Virus record (IMG/VR): IMGVR_UViG_3300030047_000079
Coordinates: 1 to 33,088 of that record
DNA: 33,088 nucleotides
Source: a virus
Strand: one strand, 5' to 3'
The position numbers and the translations under genes were made by a program. A model generated the notes under the pieces. It was not told the origin of the DNA and did not search any database. It worked only from the letters and a program-made list of their open reading frames with translations. Below, one piece after another: positions 7,271 through 15,039 of this stretch (position 1 is the stretch's first letter; each line of letters opens with the position of its first letter).

Positions 7271-7287
7271 TTATTTTATGATACAAT
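7259..7287 (+). promoter_or_regulatory. sigma70-type promoter
   Basis: TTGACT, 17 nt ending TATGA, TACAAT (7282-7287). It drives the gene at 7307. Confidence 0.83.
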
Positions 7288-7306
7288 AAAAAAGAAAGGG
7301 GAAAAT

Positions 7307-7681
7307 ATGACCTTCAAAGATTATCTAGATGTATATGTTCCTTATCTCTTAGGAGAAAAGACTTCTCATGTCCCTAGGATGGTTTCTCTTTTAGTTGACA
7401 ATCCTAGAGCGGTAGAGCCTTTCCTTTTATGGGCGCTTTATCATAATGACTATGCTTATACAAGACGCTCTATTGAGAGTGATTCTTCTTATTATGATAA
7501 GTGGGGAAGAGATTTAATAAAGGAGTTTGCGCTTCTCCATTCCTTGTATGCTATAGGAATATTAGAAGAATGCTTAGAAAAAAACCTTGATATGGAATCT
7601 CCTTATTATGGATATTCAAAATGTTGGTTTAGTTTCAAGATTCGAAGAGACTATCCCGAGAACTTCGCAGAAAGGGACTAG
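7307..7681 (+). CDS. hypothetical protein, 124 aa
   Basis: ATG 7307 follows GAAAGGGG by seven bases; upstream in-frame codons precede the promoter and are not translated. The protein is aromatic-rich and probably alpha-helical, with many Tyr and Leu and no known motif. The stop is two bases before the next ATG. Confidence 0.68.
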   Translation: MTFKDYLDVYVPYLLGEKTSHVPRMVSLLVDNPRAVEPFLLWALYHNDYAYTRRSIESDSSYYDKWGRDLIKEFALLHSLYAIGILEECLEKNLDMESPYYGYSKCWFSFKIRRDYPENFAERD

Positions 7682-7682
7682 A

Positions 7683-7892
7683 ATGATTGAAATAAATAAG
7701 AAAAATGCTAGATATATTTTAGGTACGATGATTTCTGTCGGAGCTATTATACTAGGGGCAGCCGCAATTGTTCAAGTAATTTTGGGAAATGATTATAATG
7801 TGATTTGGAATACTGGGGCGGGACATATCTTAGTATTCTACATCGGCGGACTCGTTGGCTACTTAATGGCAAAGGCTTTTGACAGCAAATAA
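7683..7892 (+). CDS. small membrane protein with two transmembrane helices
   Basis: 69 residues from ATG 7683 after AAAGGGAC. Two hydrophobic segments, about residues 11-32 and 46-64, are separated by a short polar turn, so a two-span inner-membrane protein is expected. Phage proteins like this can be holin-like or superinfection factors, but nothing here decides. The promoter for the next gene starts inside its last codons. Confidence 0.62.
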   Translation: MIEINKKNARYILGTMISVGAIILGAAAIVQVILGNDYNVIWNTGAGHILVFYIGGLVGYLMAKAFDSK

Positions 7893-7907
7893 AAAAAGTG
7901 ATATAAT
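7879..7907 (+). promoter_or_regulatory. promoter embedded in the end of the membrane-protein gene
   Basis: TTGACA (7879-7884), 17 nt, TATAAT (7902-7907) with an extended TGA. The -35 lies inside the upstream coding sequence. Confidence 0.83.
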
Positions 7908-7941
7908 AAGATATTAAAGAAAATCAGAAAAGGAGCTTGTT

Positions 7942-8214
7942 ATGGGTTTTGGAGGAGATAAGATTTTTGGTTCTAATCTTTCTCTTGGCCAGTTTGAATT
8001 TATGGCTGAGGCTGAGAGCCAGGATAATCTGGTAGATACACCAGATTCTCGTTTTAATGCGGCTCTTATTGAAATTCAAAATGAATTGGGTTGGGCTAAA
8101 GGTCTAGACACAGACATAACAGAAAGAGTAGATGGAATCCTTCAGTGTCATGGGATTAATCCTGCTTTTCTGTCTCCAGAACAAGTTCTAAATATTCAAC
8201 TTATTGTTTTTTAA
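7942..8214 (+). CDS. hypothetical protein, 90 aa
   Basis: Starts at ATG after AAAAGGAG. It is acidic, beginning MGFGGDKIFGSNLSLGQ, with no known family. It shares its promoter with the large zinc-finger gene whose ribosome site overlaps its stop. Confidence 0.65.
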   Translation: MGFGGDKIFGSNLSLGQFEFMAEAESQDNLVDTPDSRFNAALIEIQNELGWAKGLDTDITERVDGILQCHGINPAFLSPEQVLNIQLIVF

Positions 8215-8227
8215 GGAGGTATCTACT

Positions 8228-9961
8228 TTGAGCAAGAAGCAACTGTTGGAAGCCGTAAGTCCAGATTTTGAAGTTATTAATAGATACATCCTTGCTCACA
8301 GCAGATGTGATGGACGTCAAGGAATTGAAAATATATTGGCTCCTTGGGCGAAAAACAAACAAATGCTTTTCAATCTTCTTGGTCAGCAGCTAGTGCGTAG
8401 AGTAGATATTGATTTGGAGCAATCTAAAGATACTATCTATGATAGTCTTTCTCGCCTTTATTCTTTCTATAGAGAGTGCGGAGAGCCTAACTTTGGCAAT
8501 CAAAAAAGTCCTTTTGTAAAAGAGTATTTGGCTTTCATAGACAAAAATGTAGGTTCATATTCAGATGCGGCCTATGCTTTGTCGTATTCTCTGTTGAATG
8601 CAAATGCAATAGCAAAAGATGAAATTACTCTAGATACTCCTAAGAAAATAACTATTCAAAGTGATAATAATCCCCGCAAATTGATTTTGCAAAATGGAAT
8701 GAAGCCAATGCGGGCTTTGAACAAAGTTGTTAATTACTTTGGCAAGGAAAACTTTCCTCATTTTGAAGAGTTCCGATTGGCGCATTCGAATATTTTCACT
8801 TCCAAAGTAATTAAAGGCACTCTAGTCTTTTCCATCCATCCTCTTGACTATATGACTATGTCTGATAATGATAATAATTGGACCACTTGTATGAGTTGGG
8901 TTGATGATGGTGAGTATAGGCTAGGGACTCTTGAAATGCTCAATTCCAATAACTCTCTTATGGTTTATTTGGAGTCTGAAACTCCATACGAATTTTCACC
9001 TGGGCATTTTTGGAATAATAAGAGTTGGAGACAAATTGTTGTTGTTGATAAGAATATTATCCTAGGTGGAAAATCCTACCCTTATACCTCCAAGCAGTTG
9101 TCTGTAAAGATTCTTGAAATACTGCAAGGATTTGCAAAAGAGAATCTAAATTGGAAATATAAGTATGGGCCGCAAGAATATCATGACATGTCTCAGATGT
9201 ATGGAGAACATGTCCATTCAACGCATAAAAATTCTTCAAAGAAGAGTATCCTTTTTGATACTGGTTTTATGTATAATGATATTTTGGAGAATCATACCTC
9301 AACATATTATTGCATTCGGAATCGAGTTTCTAAACAAAAGGTAATCTCATACTCAGGGAAAGCTTTTTGTCTTGATTGCGGGGAGCCTTTTGAGAGAAGG
9401 GCTTCTTCTGAAAATTTGTTTTGTAATGAATGTTTGTCTGCGCATGAGTGTAATCATTGCGGTCGTTATATTCACAAAAATGAAACGACCTATATAGTTA
9501 ATAACCAAAAGCATTGCGAAGATTGTTTCACTAGGCTTAGGAAATGTCCAGATTGTGGGAAACTAGTTAGCTCTTATAGCTCTTATTTTGTTTTTTGCGA
9601 CCAGGAAGCTCTAGATAAAGCTCTCACTAACGAATGGAGAACTTGTTATTGGAGTGAGATTTACTGGGCGCTCTTGGATACCAAGCAAGCCAGAGAAGTT
9701 AATACTTGCAATGAATGTTATAGTAAGCTTGAAAAGAATGGAATGTTTAAGATGGTACGCATGAGTTACATGCAGAAACGATATCTGGATAAGATTATTC
9801 CTTTTTATCACACCAAAATTTTTGAAAGAGATTGGGATAATTGGATTCAGAATCCTATATTAATACAAACTTCTACTCTAGACGATTTTACTATAACGAT
9901 TCCGCAAAATCAAGACAGTTTTAACTCAGATAAAGTTTTAACCTGGTTTTTATCTCTTTAG
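8228..9961 (+). CDS. large protein with a C-terminal zinc-finger cluster, unknown function
   Basis: 577 residues. I choose TTG 8228, eight bases after AAGGAGG; an upstream TTG precedes the ribosome site. The N-terminal half is alpha/beta with no clear match. A central block contains NNWTTCMSWVDDGEYRLGTL near residue 220. From about residue 385 there is a dense cluster of CxxC pairs (CLDCG, CNEC, CNHCG, CEDC, CPDCG, CNEC), consistent with several zinc ribbons. Some large phages carry similar proteins of unknown role, sometimes described as PcfJ-like, but I cannot confirm that here. Zinc binding is likely. Confidence 0.65.
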   Translation: MSKKQLLEAVSPDFEVINRYILAHSRCDGRQGIENILAPWAKNKQMLFNLLGQQLVRRVDIDLEQSKDTIYDSLSRLYSFYRECGEPNFGNQKSPFVKEYLAFIDKNVGSYSDAAYALSYSLLNANAIAKDEITLDTPKKITIQSDNNPRKLILQNGMKPMRALNKVVNYFGKENFPHFEEFRLAHSNIFTSKVIKGTLVFSIHPLDYMTMSDNDNNWTTCMSWVDDGEYRLGTLEMLNSNNSLMVYLESETPYEFSPGHFWNNKSWRQIVVVDKNIILGGKSYPYTSKQLSVKILEILQGFAKENLNWKYKYGPQEYHDMSQMYGEHVHSTHKNSSKKSILFDTGFMYNDILENHTSTYYCIRNRVSKQKVISYSGKAFCLDCGEPFERRASSENLFCNECLSAHECNHCGRYIHKNETTYIVNNQKHCEDCFTRLRKCPDCGKLVSSYSSYFVFCDQEALDKALTNEWRTCYWSEIYWALLDTKQAREVNTCNECYSKLEKNGMFKMVRMSYMQKRYLDKIIPFYHTKIFERDWDNWIQNPILIQTSTLDDFTITIPQNQDSFNSDKVLTWFLSL

Positions 9962-9990
9962 TTGATAAAACTAAAAATTTATGATATAAT
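9962..9990 (+). promoter_or_regulatory. sigma70-type promoter
   Basis: TTGATA, 17 nt ending TATGA, TATAAT (9985-9990), immediately after the zinc-finger gene's stop. Confidence 0.8.
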
Positions 9991-10003
9991 GAATTATCAA
10001 AGA

Positions 10004-10023
10004 AAAGGAACAAAAGTTCCTTT
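10004..10023 (+). promoter_or_regulatory. 5' leader hairpin of the 10044 gene
   Basis: AAAGGAAC and GTTCCTTT pair perfectly around AAAA, starting only a few bases after the expected transcription start. Such 5' hairpins often stabilise mRNA; the gene that follows shows signs of high expression. Confidence 0.55.
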
Positions 10024-10043
10024 AAGATGAAAAGGAGAACAAA

Positions 10044-10451
10044 ATGAGTGAGCACAAGGCAACGAAGTCAGAGCTTTTCACCGAGATTCAGACGATTCTC
10101 GCAGATGCAGGCCATGTCGATCTTGCAGATGTTATGGGTAAGGAAGTAGCTAGTCTTGCGGCTAAGGCTGCGAAGGCTAAGGAGGCTGCGGCTAAGAAGG
10201 CTGCTACAGTCGATGAGTTTAAGGCGATTGTCGCAGGCGCTCTTACAGACGAGTTCCAGTCTGGTGCCGATGTCTTTGCGGCTGTCGGTTATGTGGATGA
10301 CGAGGATGCTAATAAGTCTCTGACTCTTGGTAAGGTTCGCGCTCGACTTACCGCTCTTGTCAAGGAGGGTTCTGTGGTTAAGGACTCTATCAAGGCGACA
10401 GATGCTGAGGACAAGACACATACGGTCATGGGATATAAGCTTGCAGAGTAA
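10044..10451 (+). CDS. Ala/Lys-rich protein, possibly nucleoid-associated
   Basis: 135 residues with a strong AAAAGGAG ribosome site. Residues 35-55 form a histone-H1-like Ala/Lys helix containing AAKAAKAKEAAAKKA. The C-terminal half contains LTLGKVRARLTALVKEGSV, which resembles a small winged-helix fold. Codon use is more selective than in neighbours (many GCT, GCG, CTT and GTC codons). With a dedicated promoter, a 5' leader hairpin and a very strong terminator, it looks like an abundant DNA-binding or structural protein, but no family is certain. Confidence 0.7.
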   Translation: MSEHKATKSELFTEIQTILADAGHVDLADVMGKEVASLAAKAAKAKEAAAKKAATVDEFKAIVAGALTDEFQSGADVFAAVGYVDDEDANKSLTLGKVRARLTALVKEGSVVKDSIKATDAEDKTHTVMGYKLAE

Positions 10452-10463
10452 GCAATAGCTGTG

Positions 10464-10504
10464 AATAGGAGAGATGAAGAAATTCATCTCTCCTATTTTT
10501 TTTT
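10464..10504 (+). terminator. strong 15-bp terminator
   Basis: AATAGGAGAGATGAA and TTCATCTCTCCTATT pair perfectly around a GAAA tetraloop, followed by a T run. Confidence 0.93.
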
Positions 10505-10505
10505 G

Positions 10506-10534
10506 TTGACAAGTTGTTTATTTTATGGTATACT
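10506..10534 (+). promoter_or_regulatory. sigma70-type promoter
   Basis: TTGACA, 17 nt ending TATGG, TATACT (10529-10534), directly after the terminator. It drives the 10560 operon. Confidence 0.83.
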
Positions 10535-10559
10535 ATAAATAATAGAAAGGGGTATATTT

Positions 10560-11381
10560 ATGTCTGAAACAATAAGATTTTCAATTCCATATTTCAAGAC
10601 TTTTACTTACAATGATGAAATTCAAGAGTTTGATATTAAATATGATCGGAATAAAGATAGTTTGCAGGATTTGTTTGATTTTATTTCTCAATATCCTGGC
10701 AAACGAATTAATATTGAACTGATGGATCCCTATGGAGATTTTGGAAGTCTATCCACTTTAGATAAACTACACGCTCAGATATACTTCAAACTATCCGCTG
10801 AACATCTTCCTCTTTTAGAAGAATTTTCAAATAGATTACTAAGGTATTATTTTACGATTCCCGCGACAAGCTGGGATGTCTTAGATTCATTGATTAATTC
10901 TGGAACTACAGATATTTATATTAGTGGAGAGTTAGGATTTAATATCCCGAAAGTAACTAGTATTTTAGAAAGGGAAGGAATTAATTCTAGAGTTATCGTA
11001 GATTTAAAGCAAAGTCTTGACCCTATGGAAAATTCTAATGATATTACATCTTTCTTTATTCGACCAGAAGATATTGAAGGATACGCTCAATTCATTAATG
11101 TATTCGAATTTTGTAATGAATTTGTCGATCAAACTAGGTTTGAAGTCTTGTATCGAATCTATGTTAAAGAACAAAGATGGCCAGGCCCATTAGCAGCTTT
11201 AATCACTAACTTTCAAAAAGAAGTGAATAATAAGAATCTATTGCCAGAATTTGCTTCTTTCCGTTTAGACTGCGGCAAAAGATGCTATCAAGGTTCGGGA
11301 TGTGCTATTTGCTATAGGTTAGACACACTATCCGATATCTTAGAAAACCAAAAATTGGAGATAATTAAGCGTGAATCTTAA
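10560..11381 (+). CDS. hypothetical protein with C-terminal cysteine motif, 273 aa
   Basis: ATG follows AAAGGGG. Repeating beta-alpha segments and a C-terminal DCGKRCYQGSGCAICYRL cluster (four cysteines, residues about 240-255) suggest a metal site. The layout resembles small TIM-barrel-like proteins, but I cannot match a family. Its 3' end overlaps the GTG start of the peptidase gene. Confidence 0.65.
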   Translation: MSETIRFSIPYFKTFTYNDEIQEFDIKYDRNKDSLQDLFDFISQYPGKRINIELMDPYGDFGSLSTLDKLHAQIYFKLSAEHLPLLEEFSNRLLRYYFTIPATSWDVLDSLINSGTTDIYISGELGFNIPKVTSILEREGINSRVIVDLKQSLDPMENSNDITSFFIRPEDIEGYAQFINVFEFCNEFVDQTRFEVLYRIYVKEQRWPGPLAALITNFQKEVNNKNLLPEFASFRLDCGKRCYQGSGCAICYRLDTLSDILENQKLEIIKRES

Positions 11382-12183
11382 TAAGTTTATATCAATCGCG
11401 AGGATGACTACTGTAGAATTATTTGATTCTTTATATGAATACTTGCTAAAGGAGTATCCTTTTGTCTATAAAGATGATAAGAGAAACTATATCTTTGTGC
11501 AAGGACAATCTTCAGTTTGTCTAGTAGCTCATTTAGATACAGTTCTAAAAGTTCCTCCTCAGAAGTTTTACAAATCTAGACTTCATAAGAAAGTAATAGT
11601 GGGAGCGTATGGATTGGGAGCAGATGATCGAGCAGGAGTTTACGCAATTATGAGTCTTATAGATTCTGGATTGCGGCCTTCGGTTATCTTTACAACTGGA
11701 GAAGAAGAAGGAGGAGTTGGTGCTTTTGAATTGATCCAAAAGTATCCTACTTGTCCTCTTAAAACTAGTTGTTTGATTGAGCTTGACAGGTGTGGGAAAA
11801 ATGATAGTGTTTATTATAATTCCGCAAACAAAGAATTTGAACAATTCATTAACTCTTTTGGGTTTAGGACTAAGACTGGTATTTTTTCTGATATTAGTAT
11901 TCTAGCCCCAGCCTGGGATATTGCGGCAGTAAACCTGTCTGTTGGATATTTTGACGAACATACGCACCGAGAGAAGTTAAATCAAGATTTTCTTGATTTG
12001 ACAATTGCTAAAGTAAATGATATAATTGTTTCTGAACCGAAATATTATGATTATCAAGAAGATACAGACTTTACTCTTTTCAAAGCCTGTTTCGTTTGTC
12101 AAACAGGTGACTGCGAGAATTGCACTATATCTAATGATTTCTTTACAAAAGGAGGAAAGAGATGGCCGCCAAGGGATCTGTAG
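11371..12183 (+). CDS. M20/M28-family zinc metallopeptidase-like protein
   Basis: 270 residues from GTG. The dinuclear-zinc ligand order of the M20/M28 clan is visible: AHLDT near residue 53, GADDRAG near residue 85, TTGEEEGG near residue 110 with the catalytic Glu pair, ELDR near residue 138, and a distal histidine at EHTHRE near residue 190. These enzymes are aminopeptidases or peptidase-T-like hydrolases. The protein is shorter than cellular members, lacks an obvious lid domain and ends with a cysteine cluster (CFVCQTGDCENC) that may bind another metal. No signal peptide, so it should act in the cytoplasm. Confidence 0.8.
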   Translation: MNLNKFISIARMTTVELFDSLYEYLLKEYPFVYKDDKRNYIFVQGQSSVCLVAHLDTVLKVPPQKFYKSRLHKKVIVGAYGLGADDRAGVYAIMSLIDSGLRPSVIFTTGEEEGGVGAFELIQKYPTCPLKTSCLIELDRCGKNDSVYYNSANKEFEQFINSFGFRTKTGIFSDISILAPAWDIAAVNLSVGYFDEHTHREKLNQDFLDLTIAKVNDIIVSEPKYYDYQEDTDFTLFKACFVCQTGDCENCTISNDFFTKGGKRWPPRDL

Positions 12184-12431
12184 TAAAAGAGGAGATAATC
12201 ACTAAAATCTTAGAGATTTTTCCAACTGCTTTCTTAAATGAAAAAGAAATTCGAATAGACTTAATTGAAAATGGGAATCCTATTCAAATTAAAGTTGCCT
12301 TAACAGCGGTCAAAAGTCCTATATTAAACACTCCTGAAAGTCAAATAATTAATGAGACCCAATTTGAAATTTCCCCTGAAGAGGAGAAGGGTCTTGAGAT
12401 AACTCTAAAGGAGTTAGGAGTAACCTTCTAA
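12162..12431 (+). CDS. hypothetical protein, 89 aa
   Basis: ATG after AAAGGAGG, overlapping the end of the peptidase gene by 22 nt. An acidic Glu-rich C-terminal half with alternating strands. No family is recognised. Its stop overlaps the next ATG. Confidence 0.66.
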   Translation: MAAKGSVVKEEIITKILEIFPTAFLNEKEIRIDLIENGNPIQIKVALTAVKSPILNTPESQIINETQFEISPEEEKGLEITLKELGVTF

Positions 12432-12709
12432 TGATTTATGAAGAGACAGAACAAGAAATGGGTGTTTATTACTATTCGTTTTGTGCAAAAATCCTTGGAA
12501 AGAAGTACCCGCAATGGATGATACCTTGCCGCATCCTTGAGATAACCCCCGCAGAGTATGTTAAACTTCTTGTTGAAGAGTATAACTGTACAGTTCATTG
12601 GTACCCACCAACTCATTTCTTAGAAAGGAAATGGAGCAGCAGGACATATGAATCTCGTTGGAGATTATTCATTAACAAAAAGGCAAGAGAAAAGGGTTTC
12701 CGCGTATAA
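12431..12709 (+). CDS. hypothetical protein, 92 aa
   Basis: TAATG overlap with the previous gene. It is basic with many Tyr and Trp and a C-terminal WRLFINKKAREKG helix. No motif is known. Part of the 10560-13016 operon. Confidence 0.63.
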   Translation: MIYEETEQEMGVYYYSFCAKILGKKYPQWMIPCRILEITPAEYVKLLVEEYNCTVHWYPPTHFLERKWSSRTYESRWRLFINKKAREKGFRV

Positions 12710-12722
12710 GAAAGGGGCTTGA

Positions 12723-13016
12723 ATGTCAAGATCCTATAAGAAGAATCCTACTATTATTGGTCGGCTGAAAGCTGCTCATCATAAAAGACTGGCTAATAAA
12801 AAGATTCGGAAAGAAGAAGAAATCCCTGATGGGATGTTTTATCGTAAATACTATAATAGTAAAAACCTAAAAGATTTCATCTCTAGATTAACTTTAGATA
12901 GTCTCTTGAAAGCGTATCCAACAGACTTGCATCTTCAAGATAGATTCAAGTCTAAAGAAGAACTTATAACTTATTGGAAACTCAATTATGTAGGGGAAGT
13001 GAGTAAAGAGATCTAG
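12723..13016 (+). CDS. small basic protein, 97 aa
   Basis: ATG after AAAGGGG. The N-terminal half is strongly basic (MSRSYKKNPTIIGRLKAAHH), suggesting nucleic-acid binding, followed by a helical C-terminal half. The first residues resemble short phage proteins of unknown role. Confidence 0.63.
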   Translation: MSRSYKKNPTIIGRLKAAHHKRLANKKIRKEEEIPDGMFYRKYYNSKNLKDFISRLTLDSLLKAYPTDLHLQDRFKSKEELITYWKLNYVGEVSKEI

Positions 13017-13037
13017 TGAGATGAAGATTGGAGACAA

Positions 13038-13511
13038 ATGAAGGTAAGTAAAAAGATCTTATCAATAATCTCAACAACCATTATGGCGGTAACTATTTTC
13101 GGTGGGAGTCTTTCTCCTTCCGTTGCTAGTGCCTCACCTCATTGGAGTAAGACTCGATTGAAAGCAGAGGTTAGAGAAGCAGCTCATTATTTAGGAATGT
13201 CTAAGACAAGTAGTAAGAAGCTACAGGCCTATGCAGTAGACATTGTTTTTATTATGCCTGGCAAACCTGCTCATGAGTCTGGTGGGTCATGGTATGCGGG
13301 AAATGGTGGATGTCGAGGAATTTTCCAGTTCAATGGAGGCTGGCATCTTCCTAAATCTATCAAAGCGAAAGCTAAGAAACATCATTGGCATTATCACAAT
13401 GGAGACTGGCGATTAAACGCACATGCGGCAACTCACCGATTCGTTTGGACATACAAGCATGGTGGAATGAGATCTTTACATGGAGCTTGGGCCGCCACTC
13501 TTAATAGATAA
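13038..13511 (+). CDS. secreted lysozyme/transglycosylase-like protein
   Basis: 157 residues. Residues 1-32 form a typical signal peptide (basic start, hydrophobic core, cleavage around SVASAS). The mature part contains PAHESGGSWYAGNGGCRGIFQFNG, resembling the catalytic-Glu region of lysozyme-like transglycosylases (E-S-G-G followed by G-x-FQ). It is rich in His and Trp, as wall-binding proteins are. Likely exported to cleave or modify peptidoglycan, as a secreted endolysin or exclusion factor. The family assignment is by motif only. Confidence 0.7.
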   Translation: MKVSKKILSIISTTIMAVTIFGGSLSPSVASASPHWSKTRLKAEVREAAHYLGMSKTSSKKLQAYAVDIVFIMPGKPAHESGGSWYAGNGGCRGIFQFNGGWHLPKSIKAKAKKHHWHYHNGDWRLNAHAATHRFVWTYKHGGMRSLHGAWAATLNR

Positions 13512-13537
13512 TATTACACACAAAAACTGATTTATCA

Positions 13538-13576
13538 AAGAGTAAGAGATAATACTATCTCTTACTCTTTTTTTAT
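13538..13576 (+). terminator. strong terminator
   Basis: AAGAGTAAGAGATA and TATCTCTTACTCTT pair perfectly around ATAC, followed by a T run. It closes the 10560-13511 operon. Confidence 0.92.
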
Positions 13577-13592
13577 TAGGAAGGGAGGATTA

Positions 13593-13997
13593 ATGTTAGT
13601 TTATTTTATTATAAGAGTTTGCTATCAAAATGGTTCTAAAAAACTCGGACCATCTATTGCATTATTTTTTACCCAAGAAAAGGCTCAAAAGGAGCTAAGA
13701 AGATGGAAGGGGGAACACTCCTGGGATAAAACTCATTACACAGTAAAATCAATGGAGACTATGGATAACACTATTGAAGTTAATCCTCCTATTATTTTTG
13801 TTGTAACTAGAATCTGTGAGCAACTAGATGAAGCCAGAAATGGATCTTTATGCGGATTTCCTATTTGTGCTTTTTGCAATAGAGAGAAAGCAAAAGAGAA
13901 GATAAGAGAATATAAAGAGAATTATTCTTGGGAGAATAATAACTTTATTATTAGACCAATGAGAGTATGCGGCAATCGAAGAAAAAATTCTCGCTAA
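13593..13997 (+). CDS. internally duplicated hypothetical protein, 134 aa
   Basis: ATG after GGAAGGGAGG. The two halves resemble each other: VYFIIRVCYQNGSKK... with EKAQKELRRWKGEHSW and IIFVVTRICEQLDEA... with EKAKEKIREYKENYSW, so it arose by tandem duplication of a domain of about 65 residues. Each unit is a beta strand followed by a basic helix. No function known. Confidence 0.65.
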   Translation: MLVYFIIRVCYQNGSKKLGPSIALFFTQEKAQKELRRWKGEHSWDKTHYTVKSMETMDNTIEVNPPIIFVVTRICEQLDEARNGSLCGFPICAFCNREKAKEKIREYKENYSWENNNFIIRPMRVCGNRRKNSR

Positions 13998-14012
13998 ACT
14001 TAAAATTCTTGG

Positions 14013-14041
14013 TTGACTTATGAAAATTAATATGATATAAT
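14013..14041 (+). promoter_or_regulatory. tmRNA promoter
   Basis: TTGACT (14013-14018), 17 nt ending TATGA, TATAAT (14036-14041). The tmRNA 5' end follows 34 nt later. Confidence 0.86.
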
Positions 14042-14075
14042 ATGTATATTGAGTAAGAAGAAAGAACTTAATTAT

Positions 14076-14447
14076 GGGGCCAACTGGATTCGACATGATA
14101 ATGGATGCTTAAGTTGACACTGGTGAGAAATAAGTACCCACTCTGACGGGGCTTAAAGTCAATTACTTGACACTGCACAACCAATGCTCCTTGCTGCATA
14201 AGCAAGCCGATCCACACATTAGTCCTAAATAGTGGCCATCGGTTAAATAGGACTATGATGATAACTGGATATCACGATAGGCCAGCATCGAATATATCTC
14301 GTGTGTAACGGGCAACGCCAAAACAGTTGCAATCTAAGGAAAAGGCTGTCTCTAACTCTTCTTAGATTACTAAAAGAGACTACACCAGTGAATGAGGCAA
14401 GAGATAAGTTAGCATGGACTAGGGTTCGATACCCTATGGCTCCACCA
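14076..14447 (+). ncRNA. ssrA: tmRNA
   Basis: One-piece tmRNA of 372 nt. The 5' end GGGGCCAACTGGATTCGACA is diagnostic and pairs with the 3' end TGGCTCCACCA. The 3' T arm is CTAGGGTTCGATACCCTA. A tag frame, GCA CAA CCA ATG CTC CTT GCT GCA TAA, encodes AQPMLLAA, ending in the hydrophobic-Ala-Ala expected of a degradation tag. tmRNA rescues stalled ribosomes; phage copies are known in large genomes. Confidence 0.95.
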
Positions 14448-14460
14448 TCAAAGATTCTTC

Positions 14461-14489
14461 TTGACATTTTAAGAAGATTATGATATAAT
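14461..14489 (+). promoter_or_regulatory. promoter of the hammerhead/tRNA transcript
   Basis: TTGACA (14461-14466), 17 nt ending TATGA, TATAAT (14484-14489). The hammerhead starts about 22 nt after the expected start site. Confidence 0.86.
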
Positions 14490-14517
14490 GTATTTGTAAG
14501 TAAAAAGAAAGAAAAAA

Positions 14518-14690
14518 TTCCTATCTGATGAGGCTGGGTGACTCCCAGTCGAAACATGGAGTCTTACGGGCGAACCCCCCAAATGTAAGTGCGGCGATGG
14601 CGGTAGCTCCGCATAATGTGAGATATTAATGGGGTCTTTCGAAAGAAAGATAATGCCGACGGTGAGAATCCGTACTCCATGTAATAGGAA
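14518..14690 (+). ncRNA. type I hammerhead ribozyme with a large stem III insertion
   Basis: All core elements are present. Stem I is TTCCTAT (14518-14524) with ATAGGAA (14684-14690). CTGATGA is at 14525-14531. Stem II is GGCTGGG/CCCAGTC around TGACT. GAA is at 14551-14553. Stem III is ACATGGAGT (14554-14562) with ACTCCATGT (14674-14682). The cleavage base is A14683, so scission falls between 14683 and 14684. The 111-nt insertion in stem III has its own hairpins, including TCTTTC-GAAA-GAAAGA. The order with stem I open defines type I. Cleavage near the transcript start would release a 5'-hydroxyl RNA beginning at 14684. Confidence 0.93.
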
Positions 14691-15036
14691 GTCAGATCAG
14701 GGCAAAAAAGGTCGGCTCTTAATCCCTTGACTTCTAGACCCAATAGCCGAAGATGGGCATTTAGTATTTTCTCTCATGCGAAGAGACGCAAAATACTCCC
14801 AATCCTTTAGATTACACAGCTGGTGGGTGAATCCAGTCGTGCGGCCAGGCGTAGGCGTATAAAATAACCTGGTGGGTGAAGAAAGAGATCCTGCACCCCA
14901 AAGAGTGGATCTCCAGGGTTTTAATGATATAATGGGAGAAAGGAAGTAGCTGACCTTTAATCATTATAAAGTTAAACTAACCACAAGAGTCGCGTCTTGT
15001 GGGATCTGTCTATTACTAGGATAATCCTAGTTTTAT
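14691..15036 (+). ncRNA. unassigned structured RNA downstream of the hammerhead
   Basis: No gene is seen. Strong hairpins include AAGTCA/TGACTT (from 14689), AGTATTTT/AAAATACT, GAGATCC/GGATCTC, CCACAAGA/TCTTGTGG and ACTAGGAT/ATCCTAGT. GGTGGGTGAA occurs twice. It is probably part of the transcript released by the hammerhead and ends just before tRNA-Lys. Confidence 0.5.
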
Positions 15037-15039
15037 ATT

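Noticed and set aside
14243-14557. Reverse-strand open frame in the tmRNA region
   Set aside because: It lies across tmRNA and the hammerhead; no promoter or ribosome site on that strand.
14691-15036. RNase P RNA
   Set aside because: The conserved GAGGAAAGUC and ACAGAA-type motifs are not present.
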